This document shows positions 56,846 to 64,000 of a DNA stretch of 64,000 bases, one piece after another; the stretch's first letter is position 1, and each line of letters begins with the position of its first letter. Made by a program: the position numbers and the translations under genes. The notes beneath the pieces were generated by a model. The model was not told the origin of the DNA. It saw nothing but the letters and a program-made list of their open reading frames with translations, and did not search any database. This DNA is from Chrysogorgia sp. JL179-B06 (lineage: Eukaryota > Cnidaria > Anthozoa > Scleralcyonacea > Chrysogorgiidae): contig JAYKKM010000196.1 in the NCBI GenBank assembly GCA_035772405.1, positions 2,207,501 to 2,271,500 on the forward strand, given 5' to 3'.

Positions 56846-57282
56846 GTAACATGTTCGTCGTAAATATTACGAACTATATTTCGCCAAACGGTCGGAACTC
56901 GGAAAGCGTAAGAAAATATATCCAGTTAATACGGTAGATTCTCAAGCGCTTCAAAAGAATTCCATCATAATCGAGGACAACTCCAGATTATCCTTGTGTG
57001 TCGAACCATAACATTTTGTCCAAAACTTGTGAAGGAATATCAACAAAAAGCTTTTCTGCTTGAACCAACTTGCGGTTGATATTTCGAAATCGCGAATAAC
57101 GTCGTTCCTTTTGGAAAGTATCTATAATTTCTACATATCCGTTGTGAATATCGATCACAAAATCGAATAGTCTAATACTTGTCGCTCGTAAATAACGCTC
57201 GTAAATCTACCGCTCATTATTTCAAAATATGTAAATATTTAGTATCTTTATACGCGCACGTGGAGAAGAGCGTCGGTCCAAT
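56846..57282. repeat. Repeat flanking the BEL insertion, related to 46050-46200
   Basis: GGTAACATGTTCGTCGTAAA and AACGCTCGTAAATCTACC with ATATGTAAATATTTA recur in order at 46080-46160. It is the continuation of the repeat ending at 50853. Confidence 0.6.
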
Positions 57283-57460
57283 GACTGCCCGGGAACTGCC
57301 CGAGACTGCCCGGGAGCTCCAGACTGCCCGGGAGCTCCAGACTGCCCGGGAACTGCCCGGGAACTCGAAACTGCCCGGGGACATAGAATTGAATATAATT
57401 GTCCGGAAAAAATGAAGAACACTGAGAAAAAACAACAATATTTTGAACATGATATATGAA
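57283..57460. repeat. MULE left terminal inverted repeat
   Basis: Contains about seven copies of CTGCCCGGGA(G/A)CT. Pairs with 60945-61111. Confidence 0.75.
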
Positions 57461-57515
57461 CATGATTTCCGCGCGGAAAAGTTACGTCCAGCCGGCAACA
57501 ATGAGCCAGTTCCGA

Positions 57516-57523
57516 TATAAATA
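57516..57523 (+). promoter_or_regulatory. TATA box of the MULE gene
   Basis: TATAAATA inside the left end, about 30 bp before a likely start region (TCACTGACCC) and 112 bp before the ATG at 57628. This supports 57628 and argues against the upstream in-frame codon at 57550. Confidence 0.5.
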
Positions 57524-57627
57524 GAGCGTTATCACTGACCCACATCAAATTGACCAGACCTCGTGTGCTGTCACATTTAAGCTCTTTGCTCGCAGTTAGA
57601 AATTCCTCTTCAAGTTCGTTTCTCAAA

Positions 57628-60620
57628 ATGGTTAGAAAATCTACACGTCAAATTAAGCGCAAGTGGCCATGTGGTGCTTGCAACCTTCAGTGCAATGACG
57701 AGTCCATTTTTTGTGAAGGATGCAAAATGTGGTACCATGCTCAATGCGACAACTTGTCTGTGAGCGCTTTAAAGGCCTTACAAGACCTAACCGAAGATTA
57801 TCTGTGTTCGTCTTGTACGCACGTTAATGGTGTTTTTGATTATGAAAACGCACAACAACGGCTGACAAGTGCAACCTATGTTGGAATGCTAGAAAGTGCC
57901 GTTAAACTGGAGAACATTTTCTTGAGGAATCATCCACCAGCCTCAAAACCGACAAATCCTTCATATCATTATCACCCACAAGCCAGAAAACCGACAAGTC
58001 CTTATCCCTTTCATCTGTGAACATGAACGATTCATTTCCATCACCACTCAGCCTGAAAACCGACAAGTCCTCGTCCCTAGCATCCACCAGCCAGAAAACC
58101 GACAAGTCCTTCACATCATTATCACCCACCAGCCAGAAAACCGACAAGTCCTTATCCCTTTCACCTGTGAACATGAACGATTCATTTCCAGCATCAACCA
58201 GCCAGAAAACCTCTTCGCCACCTTCCCGCAGTCGAGGTGGGCATGTTAGTGGTTTCATTCCAATCCCAAGGAACGGAAAGTTTGTGGACCCGGAAAATGT
58301 TTTCCAATTGATGCTCTGCGAACGTCCATCTGGAAAAGCAGTACCATCAGGTATAAAGGAAAATGTGTTATTCGTCCTGGACAACGAAGAAAATGCAACC
58401 CGACAAGAGAGCGGCCAAAGAGCATGTTATGCCGATGATTGTGGTTCTTGGTCAGGTAAGGCGTCCAGTAAAACTCACCATTACATCATGTCTGAAGAAA
58501 ACAACCTGTCATATGTCGAGAAGAAAGATGGCCAGTTTGTCAAATACAAACAAGGTAAAAGGTTTGCTACTGAACCTCAACCAGTAAATAACATCATTGT
58601 GTTCAAACGATATTATATTTCCCTGAAACGTGACCCATCATTTAAAAGGCGCATTTCGGTAGTCGCAGAATGTCCAGCTGAGTTGAGCCACGTTAAAAAC
58701 GTTGCAGTCGTTGAGTATATCGGCAACTACCCGCAAAACAATGCACCTCACGGGAACAGTAAAAACATTGGTGATTATGTACGCACCACATGTGCTGTTA
58801 AACGAAAGTTGGAAGACATGATCGAAGCAAAAAAAACTCCCCGCGAAATTTACGAAGATATGGTACTGAACAATTCACATTGCGCACCAAGGGATTTGAA
58901 ACAAGTCCAAAATGCTAAGTACGCAGCAGAAAAAAAAGAGAACTCACGACAGAGGAAACAACCATAGGTAAAACGCGGCAGACGAGATACAAACACTGTT
59001 ATCTGACATTCATGAACATCCATTCATCCAAGAAATCGTGCAGACGAAAGGAAAGCCACCAGCCGTTATACTGTACCTTGAAGATAATCTCAAAGACATT
59101 AAAGGGACACTCCGGCCCAAATACAAATGTAGTTCATATGAAAGATCTTACTGACTTTAGATTATTTCCAAAGTTTCAGCATTCCTATCAATTTAGTTAA
59201 GAAGATGTGGCTAGTTGAAGTTGGAGAGTTTGTCCAATTTCGACGCCATTTTGTTTCTCAAATATGACGTCACTGAGTGACGTGATCTCGTATTATGCCT
59301 AAGAAGCTCCTCTACTTTCCTGCATGATGAACTAAATAGTTTATTTCGACTAATTTTCGTCCAAAGACCATTCACAATAACTATCACTATGTGATCGCCA
59401 TCAAAACAACTCCACTGACGATAAAGAATCACTCAATGACGTCATATTTTCAAAACCAATTAATATGGCGTCAAAATCCACAAATTTTCAACTTCAACTA
59501 GCAATATCTTCTCAACTAAATTGATAGGAATGCTGAAACTTTGGAAATAAACTAAAGTCAGTAAGATCTTTCATATGAACTGCATTTGTATTTGGGCCGG
59601 AGTGTCCCTTTAAACAATTTTGCACTTCCAATGCGCGAAACCCAAGTGTTCTTGGCGTAGATCGAACATTTAATCTCGGCGCATGTTTTGCGACAACCCT
59701 CGTATACCAACACAATAACTTGATAAGAAAATGGACAGGTAATCCTCCAATTATGCTGGCAGCAATTTATTTACACTGGGATGGCCTCTATACTACATAC
59801 CATAGATTGTTTTCCCATCTCCAGAGTAAGTTGGAACTGACTGGCATTGGTGGAACACAGTTCTCCAAAATAGTGATTGGTTCAGACGAAGAAGCGGCAC
59901 TCACAAAAGCAATAAAGCAGTGCTTTCCATCGTCCGTGCAAGTTCTTTGTACAAGGCACTTGCAGGAGAATGTCCGTAGATATTTGGCGAACAAGGCTGG
60001 GGTAAAGGAAAAAGTGCGCAAGCAAGTTTTAACAGCTATTTTCGGACCAAATGGACTAACGTCTTGCAACGAGGTGAACAAGTTTAAACTGAAAGTTATT
60101 AAACTTTCAGACAAATACCACAAACATATACCTGCGTTTAAAGAATATTTTGAAAAAATTGCAGAAAAGATTTGCACAGGAGTTTTCCAACCGCGCGTTG
60201 ACAACAGGTGGGTTCCCATTGACTGGAAGAACAATGCCTGCGAGTCAATGAACCATATAATCAAGCTTTCTGCAAACTGGAAAGTAATGAAATTGCCTGA
60301 TTTAATTGAGAAACTTTATCGAATTGTAAAGCTCCAGCAGGTTGATTGTAGGAGAGCTCTATACGGACATGGTAATTACGAGCTAGCACCGTGGATGTCC
60401 AAGTGCAAAGTTCAACACGTGCACTGGACGCAAAAACAAGAAGAAGAAAAGGCAACATTGTATGAGAAATTTTTAAAAGGGTTGCCACCAAAGAAACATA
60501 CAGTTTCTTCTACAGACGGTTGTCTAACGATATACCAAAAACTGCCAAAACAGCAAAGAAACCAGGCCAACGGAAGAGAGTTAAAAGTACTAAAACAATG
60601 TCTAAAGGCAGAACAAAATA
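57628..60620 (+). pseudogene. PHD-MULE transposase, broken
   Basis: The ATG at 57628 is followed by a PHD finger (CGACNLQCNDESIFCEGCKM, WYHAQC, YLCSSC). Then comes a tandemly repeated Ser/Thr/Lys-rich stretch (KTDKS units, 57940-58200) where the frame shifts once near 57930. The middle region (58200-58967) includes HHYIMSEENNLSYV and FKRYYISLKRDPSF. A stop and shift lie near 58968, then DEIQTLLSDIHEHPFIQEIV. The MULE core resumes after the MITE with VLGVDRTFNLGACFATTLVY, MLAAIYLHWDGLYTTYHRLF, IVIGSDEEAALTKAI and LCTRHLQENVRRYL, then NNACESMNHIIKL. D residues lie in GVDRTFN and GSDEE. A further shift occurs near 60570. Confidence 0.8.
59103..59609. mobile_element. Hairpin MITE, TTAA duplication, inside the MULE gene
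   Basis: TTAA at 59099-59102 and 59610-59613; tips AGGGACACTCCGGCCCAAAT. Arms include CATATGAAAGATCTTACTGA and AAACTTTGGAAAT in inverted copies. It interrupts the transposase between the EDNLKDI and FCTSNARNPSV text; reading across without it stays in frame. Confidence 0.85.
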
Positions 60621-60944
60621 GTATACCTATGGTATATAATTTAAAAACTCACATTATTTTGTTTTTGAATTGTTTCTCGATATTTATTTTAAGTACAACT
60701 TCAAAAAAATGTGGTCTGCTGAGTATTTAGTAAATCAGTTAAAAACCTCCTGCTCGGTTTTGCGTTGACATTCAAATCCTCGGGCTTAATTCAATCGCCC
60801 TCATACTCGGTTAAGTTCTTATCCTATAATATAAAATTTAAATTAAAACTACTTTTGAATCATACAAAACAGTTAAAACATATCGGAACGTCGCGCATAG
60901 CACGCGAATAATTTAGCTATCTCATATAATACAAGGATTCTTTT

Positions 60945-61111
60945 TCCTCATTATTTACGAAAATTACTTGTGGTCTTCAAAATATTGTCTTTTTTCTCAG
61001 TGTTCTTCATTTTTTCCGGACAGTTATATTCAATTCTATGTCCCCGGGCAGTTTCTAGTTCCCGGGCAGTTCCCGGGCAGTCTGGAGCTCCCGGGCCAGT
61101 CCCCGGGCAGT
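60945..61111. repeat. MULE right terminal inverted repeat
   Basis: Complement of the left end, with fewer GC-rich units (about five). Confidence 0.75.
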
Positions 61112-61317
61112 AATTAGTAGGACCCAAGAGCGTTCATGCAGAAGAATACATAACAAACGGTTGTTGTGCTGTGTAGCAGAGCACAGAAGACGTCACAGAT
61201 AATATCCTGCTGATTATCATGATAATTATTATATATTTATCGCTCATATTGACCACCATATATTACATACTCCACAATGCCAACACATATCATGGCGCGA
61301 AAACGTTTCTCGCGAAT

Positions 61318-62055
61318 GTCCTTAGTGCCAGAGCGCCAGTTTGCAGAGCAAATAATTAATACTCTGGCGGCCAGAGTGCCAGACACTCAGAGTATGAACG
61401 CAAATGTCGTTAATGTCTGTCCTTCGTGCGCAGAGCGCCAGTTTGCCAGAGAAAATAATTAATACTCTGGCGGCCAGAGTGCCAGAGTGCGCCAGTTTGC
61501 CAGAGAAAATAATACTCTGGCAGCCAGAGTATGAACGCAAATGTCCTTATTGCCAGAGTGCCAGTTTGCCAGAGAAAATAATTAATACTCTGGCGGCCAG
61601 AGTGCGCCAGTTTGCCAGAGAAAATAATTAATACTCTGGCGGCCAGAGTGCCAGAGTATGAACGCAAATGTCCTTATTGCCAGAGCGCCAGAGAAAATAA
61701 TTAATACTCTGGCGGCCAGAGCGCCAGTTTGCCAGAGAAAATAATACTCTGACAGCCAGAGTATGAACGCAAATGTCCTTATTGCCAGAGTGCCAGTTTG
61801 CCAGAGAAAATAATTAATACTCTGGCGGCCAGAGTGCGCCAGTTTGCCAGAGAAAATAATTAATACTCTGGCCAGAGTGCCAGAGTATGAACGCAAATGT
61901 CCTTATTGCCAGAGCGCCAGTTTGCCAGAGAAAACTGATAATTAATACTCTGGCGGCCAGAGTGCGCCAGTTTGCCAGAGAAAATAATTAATACTCTGGC
62001 CAGAGTGCCAGAGTATGAACGCAAATGTCCTTAGTGCCAGAGCGTCAATTTGCCA
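61318..62055. repeat. Modular tandem repeat (CCAGAG/TACTCTGGC modules)
   Basis: Two modules alternate irregularly: GCCAGTTTGCCAGAGAAAAT with TAATTAATACTCTGGCGGCC, and AGTATGAACGCAAATGTCCTT with ATTGCCAGAGC. About 8-10 copies of the first and six of the second. Most junctions are short palindromes (TACTCTGGC/GCCAGAGTA). Spacing is not constant and there is no unique spacer set. Confidence 0.8.
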
Positions 62056-62154
62056 GGCTGTTCACTATATTCAAGCCTTGCGCGGGTGTCTGTTGGTTCA
62101 TGTCATATTGGACTGGATCCATATTGGACAAACTTATCACGTAACAATAAGTTA

Positions 62155-62255
62155 TATTTGGCATTTCACTACATGTTGTAAGGATTTATGATGAAGGAAA
62201 ATTTCGAGTTTTGGAATATATACATTTTAAGACCAAACCGGGACGAGTTGCCAAC
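62155..62255 (-). repeat. SINE tail copy
   Basis: Reverse complement of the array tail at 29094-29889: GGTCTTAAAATGTATATATTCC-like text, TTTTCCTTCATCATAAATCC and GTGAAATGCC. The tRNA head is missing. Confidence 0.65.
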
Positions 62256-62662
62256 GTCGAACTTTTCATGTGTCGAACCTAATGTAAATGAGCAAAATCC
62301 CTTGTTCAAGCTCATTTGCATTAGATTTGGGACATGAAATTAATATTTCGTACCATACTTTCATTGTTTGAGGCATATTTAATCAAATTCGGCTATTTAT
62401 AATACAAAACTAACGATTTTAACGATTTATCGTTTTGCCACGTGTTGTTGCAATCACAATAAACCAAGAAAACTATTTATAACTTATAAAAATATTAATA
62501 TCAACACTATATTTTCGGTTCTTTTGTTAAACACTATATGTATTTGTATGTATGTATACAGCAATCGAACATTGTAATAGAACTAGAACATGAAACAAAA
62601 CAATTAATTAAAATGATATGAAGTAACTAATCGGACTATTAAATGCTTTGGATCTCCATGAT

Positions 62663-62770
62663 CTAACCATGAGTTTGTTCTTCACCATCGACTACTGCGG
62701 CATTCAGTATCCTGGATGCAATTTCATTGCCAGCAATTAACCTTTCGCGAAGTCTGTTTGAGATATCCAT
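62663..62770 (-). CDS. Short ORF, 35 codons, unknown
   Basis: ATG to TAG reading MDISNRLRERLIAGNEIASR and then ILNAAVVDGEEQTHG. It is divergent from the OTU/CXC gene with only 35 bp between the start codons. A compact Arg/Glu-rich helix is likely. No family recognised. Confidence 0.3.
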   Translation of the reverse strand: MDISNRLRERLIAGNEIASRILNAAVVDGEEQTHG

Positions 62771-62804
62771 GTTAGTTTTAAAAAATGATTTTTTATAGTT
62801 ATCG

Positions 62805-63629
62805 ATGGATAACCCACCATGCTTTATTATCAAAGATTCGTCAACTCTTTCTGGAACCTCTTTGAGAAACGCTATCCCAAGAGAAAAGGCCTTAATAAAC
62901 TATCCTCTTTACTTAGCATTCAAGCATTCTGGATGCGGGCACTATGACGCAGTGGTTGAATCCGTCGAAATGGAAACGGAAAAAATGGTACTTGAAACTG
63001 ACTTCACTACCAACCATGGAAGCGATATGGTTGCTGGATGTCCAGAGCAAGACCGTAGTCAAGGACGAGGCTGTCGCTGTGGGAGAGGAGCAGCAAAGCA
63101 GAACAAAGAAAGAACATTCTGCTCTCAAGTACCAAGAGAACGCCGTTCACAGTGCCCTTGCTTCGGTGAGCTGAAGAAATGTTCGTCAGCGTGTAAATGC
63201 TTCAATTGCAACAACCCTCACGGCAAGAAATCAGACCTGGATATTCCGTCTTCCAATAACAATGCCAAAGGAAGACAACGAAAACGCGAGAAACATTGTC
63301 TGCAGGGCTTGCGAAAAACGAGCCTGGACTATATGCTTCTGTGCGGTGAGAAACCAAAGGATCCTAATTGGAACACCATGGAGAAGCATGTCCTGAAATC
63401 ACTCGTTGACCATGTTATTGAAAAAGGAGAAGCGCTAAATGAAAACGATATCGCAACATCATACAATGAGTTGGTAGATATTGAGACTGAACTCCCAGGC
63501 ATTAATCTACTTTTGAGTAGAAAGGACAATAAGGCGATAAAACGAATACTAAAAAAAACAATACAAGAAGCCGAATTATTTCGACAATTATATCTACAAC
63601 AAGTTGAAGAGAATTTAACAAAGAAATGA
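62805..63629 (+). CDS. OTU-end plus CXC-domain protein, partial
   Basis: 274 codons from an ATG that directly follows a good acceptor (TTTTTTATAG), so upstream exons may exist. NYPLYLAFKHSGCGHYDAVV resembles the C-terminal His block of OTU cysteine proteases; the catalytic Cys part is not seen. A Cys-rich CXC (tesmin-like) DNA-binding motif follows: GCRCGRGAAKQ, CSQV, CPCFGELKKCSSACKCFNC with NNPHG. The C-terminal half is charged and helical (LLSRKDNKAIKRILKK, ELFRQLYLQQVEENL). Similar OTU-CXC pairs occur in uncharacterised multicopy cnidarian proteins, from memory. The gene is bracketed by the long inverted repeats, so it is element-borne. Confidence 0.55.
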   Translation: MDNPPCFIIKDSSTLSGTSLRNAIPREKALINYPLYLAFKHSGCGHYDAVVESVEMETEKMVLETDFTTNHGSDMVAGCPEQDRSQGRGCRCGRGAAKQNKERTFCSQVPRERRSQCPCFGELKKCSSACKCFNCNNPHGKKSDLDIPSSNNNAKGRQRKREKHCLQGLRKTSLDYMLLCGEKPKDPNWNTMEKHVLKSLVDHVIEKGEALNENDIATSYNELVDIETELPGINLLLSRKDNKAIKRILKKTIQEAELFRQLYLQQVEENLTKK

Positions 63630-63820
63630 TATGACGGTTTGATTTTGTATATAAGAAGCCTTCTGACATTAGCCTTCAGTTACAGTACTTCGTATAATTT
63701 TAATTAATTGTTTTGTTTCATGTAGTCTAGTTCTATTACAGTCAATGTTCGATCGCTGTACTATACATATATACAAATACGTATAGTGTTTAACAAAAGA
63801 ACCGAAAATAAAGTGGTGTT

Positions 63821-63894
63821 TAGCCTCCTTCGCAGGCATCACCGCGCTCTTTTTCTCCCCCCAATCCCCCGAGAGTTGCCTGTGGAGGAGGCTA
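63821..63894. mobile_element. 74-bp MITE with 9-bp target duplication
   Basis: AGTGGTGTT at 63812-63820 is repeated at 63895-63903. Tips TAGCCTCCTTCGCAGGC and GCCTGTGGAGGAGGCTA are imperfect inverted copies. A 9-bp duplication is the MULE hallmark. The opposite arm of the host element (near 62513) lacks it, which shows the empty site. Confidence 0.8.
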
Positions 63895-64000
63895 AGTGGT
63901 GTTCAGGATATTAATATTTTTATAAGTTATAATATCTTGCCCTTGGTTTATTGTGATTGCAACAACATTTTTGGCAAAACGACAAATCGATAGTTTTGTT

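Larger units (their letters stand above)
57283..61111 (+). mobile_element. MULE (Mutator-like) transposon with PHD finger, inactivated
   Basis: Inverted ends of about 175 bp: the left begins ACTGCCCGGGAACTGCCCG, with several CTGCCCGGGAGCT repeats, then GACATAGAATTGAATATAA; the right carries the complement ending CCCCGGGCAGT at 61111. The internal gene encodes a PHD finger and a MULE transposase core. I could not see a matching 9-bp duplication. A TTAA hairpin MITE (59103-59609) interrupts the gene. Confidence 0.75.
62395..64000. mobile_element. Long-TIR DNA transposon, runs off the right edge
   Basis: About 62395-62625 and 63695-64000 are inverted copies: TGTTGTTGCAATCACAATAA, CCAAG, ATAACTTATAAAAATATTAAT, TCGGTTCTTTTGTTAAACACT and AATAGAACTAG. 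The right arm carries a later 74-bp MITE. No transposase is seen between the arms, only the two ORFs below, so this may be a non-autonomous or cargo element. The outer right end is beyond the window. Confidence 0.65.

Noticed and set aside
57217..57626. Minus-strand ORFs rich in PGQ/PGSLELPG
   Set aside because: They are translations of the CTGCCCGGGA repeats in the MULE end.
58017..58200. Independent gene starting at 58017 behind the PHD ORF
   Set aside because: The KTDKS repeat text is shared with the end of the PHD ORF in another frame, so a frameshift in one gene explains both better.
61318..62055. CRISPR-like array
   Set aside because: Repeats and spacings are irregular, the spacers are themselves repeats, and the rest of the window is eukaryotic.

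Overview
The window looks like an animal nuclear genome. Spliced host exons, short introns inside transposons and the mix of mobile elements (hammerhead-bearing Penelope-like elements, THAP-domain Kolobok and ISL2EU transposons, BEL/Pao, CR1/L2-type LINEs, PHD-finger MULE, a tRNA-headed SINE) point to a cnidarian, most likely an anthozoan. That assignment is inference from gene content only.

Host genes are few and spread out. An angiotensin-converting-enzyme-like M2 metallopeptidase lies on the minus strand from about 13.8 kb down to 2.2 kb. Five exons can be joined in frame, including a small exon at 7914-8036. On the plus strand, a first coding exon at 17797 and a terminal exon at 31525-31966 have compatible phase and probably belong to one PPP1R35-like centriole gene with a 13.5 kb repeat-filled intron. 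A lone possible first exon lies at 45353. Everything else recognisable is mobile or repetitive DNA.

Region by region: 1-14 kb holds the ACE gene with LINE and Penelope fragments, a SINE copy and foldback MITEs in its introns. 14-29 kb is repeat-rich with a decayed CR1/L2-like LINE at 20.5-23.1 kb. 29-31.3 kb holds a three-copy tandem tRNA-SINE, two hammerhead ribozymes and the 3' part of a Penelope element with a GIY-YIG endonuclease. 33.0-44.3 kb is one Kolobok transposon with TTAA target duplication and matching ends. It encodes a nine-exon THAP transposase (884 codons, open once the insert is removed) and, convergently, a three-exon gene with a domain like the cytoplasmic ballast domain of P2X7 receptors. 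A younger ISL2EU-type transposon (37324-42281) sits in frame inside transposase exon 4. Its 927-bp inverted repeats carry the start codon and first residues of both of its genes, a SWIM/YqaJ nuclease and a THAP/DDE transposase. 47.8-48.9 kb holds a LINE 3' end followed by a 2A (StopGo) motif. 50.85-56.84 kb is a broken BEL/Pao element with a 5-bp duplication. 57.3-61.1 kb is a PHD-finger MULE interrupted by a TTAA hairpin MITE. 61.3-62.05 kb is a modular tandem repeat. 62.4-64 kb is a long-TIR element with an OTU/CXC-like gene that runs off the right edge.

One thread connects much of the window. The Kolobok ends begin AGTGCCTAT next to TTAA, and several hairpin MITEs here have the same or similar tips and TTAA duplications, so they may be non-autonomous partners of Kolobok-type transposases.
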